A stretch of DNA of 64,000 bases from VRUE01 sp963714155 (GCA_963714155.1 OY970236.1:2046001-2110000), one strand, 5' to 3'. Positions 51,614 through 59,124 are shown, numbered from the stretch's first letter. The notes: generated by a model not told the origin, from the sequence alone. Translations and numbers: made by a program.

Positions 51614-52560
51614 TCACTCTCTCCAAACAGTCTTTCGACTACCGCTTTGTAGATTGCGTGGGCCTGGTCGGCGTCGGCGGCGTGCTCCGCCACCAGCGCC
51701 AAGGTCTCCGAAAGTGCCCGTTTCATCGCCGCGACACCGACTCCGGCGGCCTCGGCAGAGGCGGACGTATCCTCGTGCTCGGCCAAGGCAGCGATCAGGT
51801 CACATCGCTCGCGGCCCAAGCGGGCGACCACGCTCGCCGCCGACGCCTCAATCTCCACGTCCCTGACCGGCGCCTCCACGACCGCCGCTGCCTCGATCTC
51901 CACATCTTCCGGCTCGACCAGGTTGAAGCGACGCCTGATCACGTCGATCAGGACCGCAAGGGTGAGGGTGCCTTCGGCCCGATCGAGCATGTGGACCAGG
52001 AACCGGTGCAGGGCCGGCCTGCGGAGGATCGGCGACTCCTTCAGTGAGTGGGGCCCGTAGCGAATGACCTCCAGGTCCTCGTCAGAGAGCTCGAAAGCCA
52101 GGCGTACCAACTCGTTCCCCCGCAGTTCAGAGGGCCTCCGGGTGGGCGCGGTGGCCAAGGCCCAGGGCCGGTCCGCGGCCGCCCCGGCAGGTCCGACCGG
52201 CTCGAACGCATCGTCGTCGCGGAGCATCGTCTGCATCCGCTTGTAGAGGTTGGTGACCGCGGAGCGGCGGCGGCGATTGGTGAGGTGCTGGCCAAGCGAA
52301 GTGGTCAGACCGCTGCGCAGCGCCCCCTCGGAGCGAGCACCCGCCAGCAGCTTCGAAAGGTTCTTGCGGCGCAGCAAGCGGTCCTCCGTCCAGTCCTGGA
52401 GCACATCCTCGATCGCCTCGTCGTTCCAGACCCCGGTCGGGCTGTATTCGGGGGGATAGGTCTTGGCGGTCGCGGTGGCCACCCGCGCCAGCAGCCGGCC
52501 CAGCTCCGGCCCGATCACCTCCCGCTCGTGCTCCGCCCGCAACAGATCCAAGCCGCTCAT
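51610..52560 (-). CDS. Sigma-factor-like protein
   Basis: Start at ATG 52560 (MSGLDLLRAEHEREVIGPEL). 316 residues. Helical N-terminal half with DEAIEDVLQDWTEDRLLRR, SGLTTSLGQHLTNRRRRSAV and NLYKRMQTML, resembling region 2 of ECF-type sigma factors. The C-terminal part includes TSASAEAAGVGVAAMKRALS, which could be region 4. The similarity is at pattern level, so this is a divergent member; an RNA-polymerase-independent role is possible. Next to a zf-HC2-like protein, which strengthens the call. Confidence 0.6.
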   Translation of the reverse strand: MSGLDLLRAEHEREVIGPELGRLLARVATATAKTYPPEYSPTGVWNDEAIEDVLQDWTEDRLLRRKNLSKLLAGARSEGALRSGLTTSLGQHLTNRRRRSAVTNLYKRMQTMLRDDDAFEPVGPAGAAADRPWALATAPTRRPSELRGNELVRLAFELSDEDLEVIRYGPHSLKESPILRRPALHRFLVHMLDRAEGTLTLAVLIDVIRRRFNLVEPEDVEIEAAAVVEAPVRDVEIEASAASVVARLGRERCDLIAALAEHEDTSASAEAAGVGVAAMKRALSETLALVAEHAADADQAHAIYKAVVERLFGESE

Positions 52561-53006
52561 AGGCCCAGCACCCTCTTGACCGCGAGCAGCTCGGCGGCGC
52601 GGGTCTCGAGAATCGCCCCGTCGATCTCGCCGACCCGCGAGCCGATGGCGCCGATGAAGTTGCCGGCCCGGGCGACGTCTCCCGCCGGTACGGCCCAAGC
52701 GACCGAAAAATCGAACTCGGTCCGCTTGCCCAGCGTGAGCTCGCCCGGCCGAACGACCACCGCTGGCCCGCTCGCTTTCTGACTGGTGCCAGCGACGAAA
52801 TGACCCTGAGCCACGGTCCCCTGCGGCGTCTCCTCTACAGCGATCAGGAGACAGTAGCGCCCTTTCGGCTTGCCGCGATAGCCCACGTATTCGGACGGCA
52901 ACCACCAGCCCTGACCCCGCGCGAGCGTCTGGGACTTGATGCTCCGCAGGGCAGCGAGCGCATCCTCGGGAAGCGGTGGCGGCATCACCGGCTCATCAGT
53001 CTGCAC
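52557..53006 (-). CDS. Unknown protein of the Lon-RNase HIII operon
   Basis: 149 residues from GTG 53006 (GTG 52988 is an alternative). No family recognised. GQGWWLPSEYVGYRGKPKGR and YCLLIAVEETPQGTVAQGHF suggest a small beta-barrel; the second half is KRTEFDFSVAWAVPAGDVAR. No signal peptide. Overlaps the sigma-like gene by ATGA. Confidence 0.7.
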   Translation of the reverse strand: MQTDEPVMPPPLPEDALAALRSIKSQTLARGQGWWLPSEYVGYRGKPKGRYCLLIAVEETPQGTVAQGHFVAGTSQKASGPAVVVRPGELTLGKRTEFDFSVAWAVPAGDVARAGNFIGAIGSRVGEIDGAILETRAAELLAVKRVLGL

Positions 53007-53024
53007 GGTGATGCCGCCGTGCGC

Positions 53025-53207
53025 TCAGGCGCCGGGTTTGTAGTACGGGTTGCGCTGCAACCGGCCATTGCCGGGGTGCCAATACATCTTCCGGCTATGC
53101 GGCTTCGGCTTCGGCCCATCGCCACTGCTATACCGGTTGCTGCGGGTCCCCCCGCCGCGTTTGTGCACTACCGCCCGCTCCAACTTCCAGGCTCTACCCC
53201 TCTTCAC
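53025..53207 (-). CDS. Small basic Gly/Tyr/Arg-rich protein, first gene of the operon
   Basis: 60 residues from GTG 53207, with a strong GGAGGTGAGG ribosome binding site. The sequence is rich in Lys, Arg, Gly and Tyr (WKLERAVVHKRGGGTRSNRY, then HPGNGRLQRNPYYKPGA) and looks nucleic-acid-binding or unstructured. The stop codon is 18 bp before the next gene. No family known to me. Confidence 0.6.
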   Translation of the reverse strand: MKRGRAWKLERAVVHKRGGGTRSNRYSSGDGPKPKPHSRKMYWHPGNGRLQRNPYYKPGA

Positions 53208-53522
53208 TACGCCTCACCTCCGTGTGCGCAACTTGTTCCTCTTACGGGAGGGTTAAACCGCTTTTCGCAAGCCCACGACCACGGGGAAGTGAAGAGAGAC
53301 GACTATCCGGGGAGAAGTCCGGCCATATCCCCCGTGGAACATCAGACATAAGACGAACCCCGCGGCGCGGATTGCAGGCGAGTCGATTTCGCTCGCGCGG
53401 TAGCGCTTCCGCGGCGATAGTTCGCTCATGAGCTCGGCGAACCATTCGCGACGAGGCGATCCCGAGGTGCGTTGGCTAAAAATGGGGCGATGCTGATCGA
53501 TCCCAAGCCAAGGAGCGCTCGG
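53208..53522. promoter_or_regulatory. Divergent control region between the operon and the accessory region
   Basis: About 315 bp. Near the minus-strand operon there is an AT-richer patch with the dyad GGTTTAACC and TTGCGA at about 53265-53270, candidate promoter parts. Towards the plus-strand gene I see AAGGAG at 53510-53515. No further gene is supported. Confidence 0.4.
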
Positions 53523-53540
53523 ATGACGGGGTCCGAATGA
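53523..53540 (+). CDS. Five-codon leader ORF coupled to the next gene
   Basis: ATG ACG GGG TCC GAA TGA at 53523-53540. AAGGAG lies seven bases upstream. Its stop codon overlaps the ATG of the next gene (ATGA), which has no good ribosome binding site of its own. This looks like a minigene that loads ribosomes for the downstream gene. Confidence 0.5.
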   Translation: MTGSE

Positions 53541-54838
53541 ACCCGAGCGACAAAGGGAGAGATGGGGGTCCTCACTCGGTTCTAGACGTCATCGAGGAGT
53601 CGCTGGGTGAGGCACTCGACGCCGATTTCATCTCTGGCGTCGATCGCCTGACCCTCGAGGATCTGGAAGGAATCAAGGAAGGGTATGAGGCGTTCGCGCA
53701 GAGCGGCAAGAGCTTCCAGCCGGCGGCTGGTGAGTTTTGGCCGGTCAGCCGCTACCTAATCCCGACGAACAGCATGGAGCGCAGCCAGAGCACCGCAAAT
53801 CTGGCGGTGCATCGGGCGATGAGCCAACTCGTCTACGCCCACGGCGCCATCGCACCCGACCACCTCCACCGTCTGCTGACCGAGGCCGTCAGCCCGAGAC
53901 ACTCCGGAGGCAAGAACCCTCAATGGGAGACCAGCGACTTCACGAAGACCGGCTTCGCCAACTACTTGGAAGCGCTTGTCTCTATGCGCCCATTGATGGA
54001 TTCAGGGTTGCTATGGCTGCAGCCCCGGTTGGTGGAGCCCCTATTCCACCCTTTGTACGGATTTCACACCACTGCTGACGGGCACTTCACAGAGTCTGAA
54101 TTCTCTGCGATCGAGTTCATAGGAGGGCCGAGTGCAAGACGGAGATTCGAAGAGGAATGGGATCGGATCCGGGACGGTGGCCAATTCTCGATGGACTCTG
54201 TTCTGCCCAACGCCGATCCAGGCGACTTGTGGCCGCGCACTCAAGCATTTCAATCAATTTTCCTCAAGCTCATAGACCTGTCCGCAGGCCTCCCGGGGGA
54301 TCTCAACCTCGAGTCCCCGTTGGAGCGTGAAGCCTTCACCTGGCTCGCTGAGCGGGCGCGCCCTGCACCAACGCCCCACCCCGAAACGGAGAACCTATCC
54401 GTCGCTGGTCGTCTGTTGGTGCCGAGCCTTTCCGACCTGCAACCTGCCGACATCGTTGCAATGCACCAAAGCGATGTTTGGACGGAGTACCGCCTCAGCC
54501 TGCGTCGGGGCCTAGATCGAGTCAACGCACTGGGCGAGATATCGCGCAAGGAGGCGGTTGCCGTCGTTCGAGAGGAGTTGCAGCTCATCGAGCAGTCGGT
54601 GATCCGGACCAGCAGGCGAAGCAAATTCGTCGAGGCTCGCGCCAACGCCGGCAAGGACCTCGTCATCGGAGCAGTTGTCGGAGTCGGCGCCGTCCCGCTG
54701 GTCGGACCATCGAGTGCAGCGATCGGCCTCGCCACGGGATCAGCACGCACGGCAACTGCCCTACTTTTGACGTGGCTTCGTTCGCGAGAAAAGCAATCCG
54801 AGCGCGCGGTAGCTCGTTGCTTCGGTGCGCTGGGCTGA
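53537..54838 (+). CDS. Unknown protein with C-terminal membrane hairpin
   Basis: 433 residues. Mostly helical and soluble, then near the end DLVIGAVVGVGAVPLVGPSS and IGLATGSARTATALLLTWL, a glycine-rich hydrophobic hairpin (about 375-415) that could insert in a membrane. Codon use is less GC-biased than in the chromosomal part, consistent with an acquired gene. Function unknown. Confidence 0.72.
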   Translation: MNPSDKGRDGGPHSVLDVIEESLGEALDADFISGVDRLTLEDLEGIKEGYEAFAQSGKSFQPAAGEFWPVSRYLIPTNSMERSQSTANLAVHRAMSQLVYAHGAIAPDHLHRLLTEAVSPRHSGGKNPQWETSDFTKTGFANYLEALVSMRPLMDSGLLWLQPRLVEPLFHPLYGFHTTADGHFTESEFSAIEFIGGPSARRRFEEEWDRIRDGGQFSMDSVLPNADPGDLWPRTQAFQSIFLKLIDLSAGLPGDLNLESPLEREAFTWLAERARPAPTPHPETENLSVAGRLLVPSLSDLQPADIVAMHQSDVWTEYRLSLRRGLDRVNALGEISRKEAVAVVREELQLIEQSVIRTSRRSKFVEARANAGKDLVIGAVVGVGAVPLVGPSSAAIGLATGSARTATALLLTWLRSREKQSERAVARCFGALG

Positions 54839-55054
54839 CGAGCGATGCTGTCGCAGGTGCCCCAGGACAGCGCTGCCAATGCCTGCGGCTCGACCACCGC
54901 ACGAGCAGTACCCCTTGCGGGACACAAGTCGAACCGGGTAGCGCGGATCGAGGTTGGCCCAGTTTCGCTGGCACATCGCGCGAGCCGCTGACGACGGACA
55001 CAGTCCGAGATCGATCTTTCGTCGTTGAACCGGCGCACGCGCTACGGTTTCCGC
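54839..55054. other. Intergenic region, no gene seen
   Basis: About 215 bp without a supported coding frame. TACGGT at 55043-55048 is a possible -10 for a leaderless hicB transcript. No long repeat was found. Confidence 0.4.
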
Positions 55055-55285
55055 ATGGTCGCATCGGTCGACTTCACGATCTCCTTTGACAGCCCCGACG
55101 ACGACGGTTGGATCGTCGCGCGCATCCTGGAGGTTCCTGGAGCCATGAGCCAGGGCCGCACTCGTGAGGAAGCCAGGGAGAACGTCCTTGACGCCCTCCG
55201 CACCGTGCTGACCCCCGACGAGGAGCTTGCCGGACAGGTTCCTCAAGCTGATCGAGAGCACCTGCGCTTCGTAGCCGCAGCGTGA
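55055..55285 (+). CDS. hicB: HicB-like antitoxin
   Basis: 76 residues from ATG 55055 (MVASVDFTISFDSPDDDGWI). The HicB partial RNase H-like fold is marked by DDGWIVARILEVPGAMSQG and RTREEARENVLDALRTVL. It neutralises HicA and represses its own operon. No C-terminal DNA-binding helix is obvious. Overlaps hicA by four bases. Confidence 0.88.
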   Translation: MVASVDFTISFDSPDDDGWIVARILEVPGAMSQGRTREEARENVLDALRTVLTPDEELAGQVPQADREHLRFVAAA

Positions 55286-55473
55286 AGCGCCGCGACCTGG
55301 AGCGCCACCTGCGCAACCAAGGCTGCCGCGAGATCGGCGGATCGAAGCACGCCAAGTGGCGCGGGCCGCAAGAGCAAGTCTCGGCCCTGCCACGATACAA
55401 GGAGATCGGCCCAGGGCTTGCCCGAGCGATCTGCCAGCAGCTGGGCGTTTCCCGCCCTCCGAACCCCCGTTAG
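55282..55473 (+). CDS. hicA: HicA-like mRNA interferase toxin
   Basis: 63 residues from GTG 55282 (VKRRDLERHLRNQGCREIGG). The conserved double-stranded-RNA-binding-like core has GGSKHAKWRGP with the catalytic His, followed by IGPGLARAICQQLGV. The toxin cuts mRNA during translation stress. Antitoxin precedes toxin here, the less common order. Confidence 0.9.
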   Translation: MKRRDLERHLRNQGCREIGGSKHAKWRGPQEQVSALPRYKEIGPGLARAICQQLGVSRPPNPR

Positions 55474-55488
55474 TCGGGCGATTAAGCG

Positions 55489-55713
55489 ATGAACGGCATC
55501 GAGCCCCCACACTTCGAGATTGGGCAGGCGGTACTGGTCGACCAGGGCCTTCCGGACGAGATCACTGCCGTCAAACGAGGAACGGTCCGCGGCGTCTTGG
55601 ACCTGCCTCCGCTGAACACGTGGCTCTATACGGTCAAGCCCGAAGCGGGTGGCGACCCTCAGACCGATGTCCCCGAGTACAACGTGGTGGCCCAGGCAGA
55701 ATCTTCGGTCTGA
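55489..55713 (+). CDS. Small unknown protein after hicA
   Basis: 74 residues, ATG 55489, 15 bp after hicA. FEIGQAVLVDQGLPDEITAV suggests a small SH3-like barrel; LNTWLYTVKPEAGGDPQTDV follows. No family known. Reading through the TGA gives a further 29 in-frame codons (SIEFVDLHFDHRNEQYRYSV and more), perhaps a decayed C-terminus. Confidence 0.55.
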   Translation: MNGIEPPHFEIGQAVLVDQGLPDEITAVKRGTVRGVLDLPPLNTWLYTVKPEAGGDPQTDVPEYNVVAQAESSV

Positions 55714-55900
55714 TCGATCGAATTTGTCGATCTCCACTTCGACCACCGCAACGAGCAGTACCGCTACAGCGTTTCGTCCCTAACGGAGAGATTGTCATTC
55801 CCGTAGAAGCGACGCTGGATTTGGCTCCACAGGCTAAAAAGCGGCGTCCTTCCTACAAGCAGATCAGAGTGCCCCGAAGGGACATCTGAAAAAAGTCGCC
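55714..55900. other. Region without a complete gene, possible gene remnant
   Basis: In one frame a stretch ending at a TGA at 55887-55889 reads VPNGEIVIPVEATLDLAPQA then KKRRPSYKQIRVPRRDI, and in another LHFDHRNEQYRYSV. Neither has a start codon in a sensible place. This may be a frameshifted remnant. Confidence 0.35.
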
Positions 55901-55928
55901 TTGACTTCGGTTCCAGCGGAGCTACCTT
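55901..55928 (+). promoter_or_regulatory. Sigma-70-like promoter of the structured leader
   Basis: TTGACT (55901-55906) and TACCTT (55923-55928) with a 16-bp spacer, about 175 bp upstream of the ATG at 56102. Confidence 0.6.
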
Positions 55929-55950
55929 CGCCGACGCCAAAGACATAAGT

Positions 55951-56101
55951 GGCCCCGGCGGCGCGCTAACGCCCCGGGGCCTGGCACCGAAGACAAGGCC
56001 TTCGATGCGCGTCCGATTCTCCCAGAGCACTTCATGCGATTGGGAGATCGACGGCCACTGAAAGCGGCGGCTCTTCGGTGCCCTACCGAGAGGAGGGCAC
56101 C
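55951..56101 (+). ncRNA. Candidate regulatory RNA leader with alternative pairings at the ribosome binding site
   Basis: Hairpin 1: 55951-55981 (GGCCCCGG/CCGGGGCC plus GGCG/CGCC). P1: GGCACCGAAGA (55983-55993) pairs perfectly with TCTTCGGTGCC (56072-56082), enclosing P2 GGCC/GGCC (55997-56000 with 56053-56056) and P3 (56014-56024 with 56041-56050, one bulge). An exclusive alternative is GGTGCCCT (56077-56084) with AGGGCACC (56094-56101), which hides part of the AGGAGGG ribosome binding site directly before the ATG. P1 would free it. This is the layout of a translational on-off switch. Confidence 0.6.
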
Positions 56102-56509
56102 ATGCCCAACACCACCTGCACGATCGACGGCGACCAGCGCGACGGGCTTTACGAACTGGTGCGCAATCACCTGGGCGCTGTCGGCGATCTATGGATCGCA
56201 CTGGAGATCAACAAGGACTTCGCCACCGCCGAGCGGCTCGGTCTGGAGTTCGGCGAAGACTTCCGGCTGCTGGAGGACATCGGCTGGAACGGCCGCGACG
56301 GACGCAAAGCGTTCGAGCTGACCATGCCACCGGAGGATCTGATGGAACTGCTCCAACGCCTCCACGGCGAAGCCGAACGAGTCCTCCTCGAATCGGTCAC
56401 CGAGCGCGAGTCAAGGGAAGAAGACGCCGCGACCAACGAGCTGTTCCGGCTCGGCTTCGATGCCTGCGAGGAACTGCTGGCCGACCTAGACCCACGGGAG
56501 GCGGCCTGA
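56102..56509 (+). CDS. Unknown acidic protein controlled by the structured leader
   Basis: 135 residues from ATG 56102 with AGGAGGG just upstream. Acidic and helical: GDQRDGLYELVRNHLGAVGD, LWIALEINKDFATAERLGLE, MELLQRLHGEAERVLLESVT. No membrane segment, no known motif. Its size and composition could fit an antitoxin, immunity or regulatory protein, but nothing proves this. Confidence 0.72.
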   Translation: MPNTTCTIDGDQRDGLYELVRNHLGAVGDLWIALEINKDFATAERLGLEFGEDFRLLEDIGWNGRDGRKAFELTMPPEDLMELLQRLHGEAERVLLESVTERESREEDAATNELFRLGFDACEELLADLDPREAA

Positions 56510-56525
56510 CGATTCGCCGCAACTC

Positions 56526-56623
56526 GTGCGGCTTCTCGGGGGCCGAGGCGCAGGCCACAGGGAGGTTGCGGAACTGCCCACTCGGGCGGCCCGCACCCTG
56601 CCTCGGCCCCCGAGAAGCCGCAC
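56526..56623. repeat. 24-bp perfect inverted repeat with a 50-base loop
   Basis: 56526-56549 (beginning GTGCGGCTTCTCGGGGGCCG) and 56600-56623 are perfectly complementary over 24 bp. The loop itself can partly fold. It starts 16 bp after the stop codon of the preceding gene. No T-run and no obvious target-site duplication. It could be a terminator or a palindromic mobile element. Confidence 0.8.
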
Positions 56624-56680
56624 CGGGTCCTTGTGACGTCTTGGTCGTCCGGCGCCGGTGCACCCGTTCAGAGGCGCGGG

Positions 56681-56842
56681 CTATCCCTCGCCGTCTGCTG
56701 CCAGGAACGGGCCGAATGCCGCTGCGATAAGTGCGACCTCCTCATCGGTCGCGTCGCGCTCACCCTGTCCGAGCATCGCTGCCCATGAGATGCCAGGAGC
56801 GATCACAAACTTGTCGCGACTTTGCCCATCAGAAGTAGACAT
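56681..56842 (-). CDS. Possible 53-residue protein
   Basis: ATG 56842 to TAG 56681 encodes MSTSDGQSRDKFVIAPGISW and then an acidic C-terminal helix (ATDEEVALIAAAFGPFLAAD). It is preceded directly by the dyad GGGCCTG/CAGGCCC (56843-56862) with TATGAC in the loop, which could be a -10 for a leaderless transcript. No family recognised. Confidence 0.45.
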   Translation of the reverse strand: MSTSDGQSRDKFVIAPGISWAAMLGQGERDATDEEVALIAAAFGPFLAADGEG

Positions 56843-56862
56843 GGGCCTGTCATAGCAGGCCC
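56843..56862 (-). promoter_or_regulatory. Dyad directly upstream of the small gene
   Basis: GGGCCTG and CAGGCCC, 7 bp each with a 6-base loop, abutting the ATG at 56842. Operator or leader hairpin. Confidence 0.4.
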
Positions 56863-56924
56863 TAGATCGAGGCGACCAGTCTCGTCGTCCTGGTCACCTC
56901 GATTGGGCGTGATTTTGGCTGTCT

Positions 56925-57161
56925 CTAACCGCGCGGAGGGAATGGGTCGTGCCCAGGCGGCACAGAATCCTTCTGGCGAATCTGTCCATTGCGGCCCTGA
57001 ACGTTCAGCTCCCCGCCCCCTCCGTTATGGAGGTAGCTGCGCGCCGCGTCAACGGCCTCACCCTGAGTGCCGTGGCGGGAGCTAACCCGAGAGGCACCAG
57101 GCTTTTGGACAACCCAATCGCTCCCGTCCGGTGAAACAAACCGGCTGTTTTGATTGCTCAT
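56925..57161 (-). CDS. DUF2188-family protein
   Basis: 78 residues from ATG 57161 (ATG 57173 possible). The pattern RFVSPDGSDWVVQKPGASRV, GTQGEAVDAARSYLHNGGGG and the IRQKDSVPPGHDPFPPRG end fits DUF2188, a small domain with a VxP..gW.V...g..r......q.eA...a..... pattern. Function unknown. A LexA-type box lies 28 bp upstream. Confidence 0.75.
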   Translation of the reverse strand: MSNQNSRFVSPDGSDWVVQKPGASRVSSRHGTQGEAVDAARSYLHNGGGGELNVQGRNGQIRQKDSVPPGHDPFPPRG

Positions 57162-57188
57162 GCCAAAGAGCATCCCATCTCAATCGGA

Positions 57189-57202
57189 CGAACAAACGTT
57201 CG
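57189..57202. promoter_or_regulatory. LexA (SOS) box
   Basis: CGAACAAACGTTCG matches the Gram-positive/actinobacterial LexA consensus CGAAC-N4-GTTCG exactly. It lies 28 bp upstream of the DUF2188 start and 124 bp upstream of the plus-strand gene at 57326. Confidence 0.78.
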
Positions 57203-57325
57203 CACGGCCTAGGGCAACTACGTCTTCAGAGCACGTAGGGCCTGAGTCGGTGAACTGGCGCCAGGCGCCGCCGAATGCACCGAGGAGGCTCATCCCCTTG
57301 ATGCAAGGTCGGATACGCTCGCAAA

Positions 57326-58300
57326 ATGGCCGGCAACTGGCGGAGTCGGACCCTTGGACTTGGTGGCTGGCTCATTCCTCCGACCCTCGCCTGGGGTGCT
57401 TTGACGGGCGCGGCCGGATTCATCTGGGCTGCGCTTGCTGGACTCCCAGCCGTCGTAGTCGCCCTTATCGCCTTTGCGGCACTGACCCTTGGGGTGACGC
57501 TGGCCCACTACGCCCCATCGTTGCGTAAGTATCTGCCCAATCACGAGCCGCCACCCGAGCTCAAAGCGGAGATCGTCGCTATCCAGCGCGAGTTGATCCG
57601 CCTCCGTAATCGCCGCGAGATCAACCGCGGCTCTATGTGGCCGGTCCAGCGGCCATATCAAGACCTTCCGGCCAAAGAGTGGAATACCTACGGCGAAAAG
57701 CTTCGGCTAGGTCGCGAGGACCGAGAAGCAGTTGCGAAAGCCTACGAGCTTGCGAGGCATTTCAACGACAAGATGCTGGTCGGGGAAACGACGATTGGCA
57801 GTAGTCCGGCGGTCGAGCCCGACCTTGACGGCCTTCGGAACGCCTTCGACAGGGCGGCGGCGGCGCTGGGGCTTCCTCCCGCGCCAGCTACCGCAGCGCC
57901 GCCCGCTTCCAATCACGATCATCCTCGCCGGGATGACCGGGGAGAACTCGCCCAGAAGTGCCACATGCTCGCCGGCAGCATTGAGCGGTGGGTGCAGAGC
58001 TATGAGCGCCAGCAAGCCGCGACCGTCGAGAAGATGGTGGAGGAAGGGTTAGAGGCTGAATCAGATCTAGACCCTGCTGAGGCTCGCAGGAGGGCCTACG
58101 ACCTCTACGAGCGGAACTGGCAAACCGAGTACGCGATCAAGTACCGCCCAGAGGCCAAAAAGCTCTTTGACGAGGCTTGGGAGATGCACGTGATCGCCAA
58201 GAGCCTTGAACGACTCGCGGTGCAGCCTGTACCTATTGAGTTCGGGAAGGTGCCCAAGCTTTTCAACGACATCGCGGATCGCCTGTACGGCGAAAACTGA
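57326..58300 (+). CDS. Membrane-anchored helical protein of unknown function
   Basis: 324 residues. Two hydrophobic helices at about 14-35 and 38-60, then a long charged helical domain with ELKAEIVAIQRELIRLRNRR and AKKLFDEAWEMHVIAKSLER. Such a layout often places the soluble part in the cytoplasm. No family recognised. It may share the LexA-type box upstream. Confidence 0.72.
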   Translation: MAGNWRSRTLGLGGWLIPPTLAWGALTGAAGFIWAALAGLPAVVVALIAFAALTLGVTLAHYAPSLRKYLPNHEPPPELKAEIVAIQRELIRLRNRREINRGSMWPVQRPYQDLPAKEWNTYGEKLRLGREDREAVAKAYELARHFNDKMLVGETTIGSSPAVEPDLDGLRNAFDRAAAALGLPPAPATAAPPASNHDHPRRDDRGELAQKCHMLAGSIERWVQSYERQQAATVEKMVEEGLEAESDLDPAEARRRAYDLYERNWQTEYAIKYRPEAKKLFDEAWEMHVIAKSLERLAVQPVPIEFGKVPKLFNDIADRLYGEN

Positions 58301-58392
58301 TCTGAAGGCCGCCCCGCCGATCGGTTCTGCATCGGGGCGGTGGTCCTCACTCCTCAGCCACCCTGTGGACGGAGGAGCCACGCCGCAGGCCG

Positions 58393-59124
58393 CTAGGCAG
58401 TCGCAAGAGCGACGCCGCGATCTGGCATCTCGTCCCAAGTACGACCATCCAGTAGGCGCCCGCCCGACTTTGGCCGATGACCTCCCCATTGCTTGAAGAA
58501 GAAGGCAACGTCCTCTGCGATACAGCGGTCCCGAAGTTCACGCGCCCACTCGATCCGCATCGGCCGATGCTTCGGTCCCGACTCCCCGCCTGCAATAAGC
58601 CAGTCCACGTCGGACAGATCAAGGTTGTCCAAAGAACCAAGGAGCGGCTCGGCGGAAATGAAACGGACTGCCGCGTCGACCTCTCTCAGGTAGTCGACAC
58701 GATGCGTGAACCGGCGATTCTCGACCGATACTCCAATCCAGATATTGGGATGCCAGGTCAATGAAGGCGCGAGCTCGGCAAGCCGCTCGTGACGCTTGGT
58801 CAGGATCTGGAAGGTGTGCTGATCGGCTTGTCCCATCACGTCAAACACCGCCTCGAGGTATTCAAATGGAATGTCCTCGTGGAAGAGATCGCTCATCGAG
58901 TTCACGAAGATCATCCGAGGGCGCGCCCAGCGCAGCGGCTGCTCTAGGCGTTGCGGCCAAAGCCGAAGCTCGAACCCCTGCTCGTAGGGGTGACCAGCAA
59001 CCCCGCGCCAGCGTTCGGCGAACGTCTTGGCGTAGCAGTGCGCGCATCCGGGAGATACCTGCGAGCAGCCGGTGACCGGGTTCCAGGTCGCCTCCGTCCA
59101 CTCAATCGCGCTGTTATCCGCCAT
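58393..59124 (-). CDS. Gp37/Gp68-family (DUF5131) three-Cys-motif protein
   Basis: 243 residues from ATG 59124, AAAGGAG seven bases upstream. The start EWTEATWNPVTGCSQVSPGC followed by AHCYA holds the C-x(n)-C-x2-C cluster of this radical-SAM-like family. Also FVNSMSDLFHEDIPFEYLEA, TFQILTKRHERL, WIGVSVENRRF and WLIAGGESGPKHRPM. Biochemical role unproven; family members occur in phages and mobile elements with TcmP. A LexA-type box lies 46 bp upstream. Confidence 0.92.
   Translation of the reverse strand: MADNSAIEWTEATWNPVTGCSQVSPGCAHCYAKTFAERWRGVAGHPYEQGFELRLWPQRLEQPLRWARPRMIFVNSMSDLFHEDIPFEYLEAVFDVMGQADQHTFQILTKRHERLAELAPSLTWHPNIWIGVSVENRRFTHRVDYLREVDAAVRFISAEPLLGSLDNLDLSDVDWLIAGGESGPKHRPMRIEWARELRDRCIAEDVAFFFKQWGGHRPKSGGRLLDGRTWDEMPDRGVALATA

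Noticed and set aside
54880..54950. GGTTCGAC-like stretch considered as a tRNA T-arm
   Set aside because: No acceptor stem, anticodon arm or D-arm can be drawn around it.
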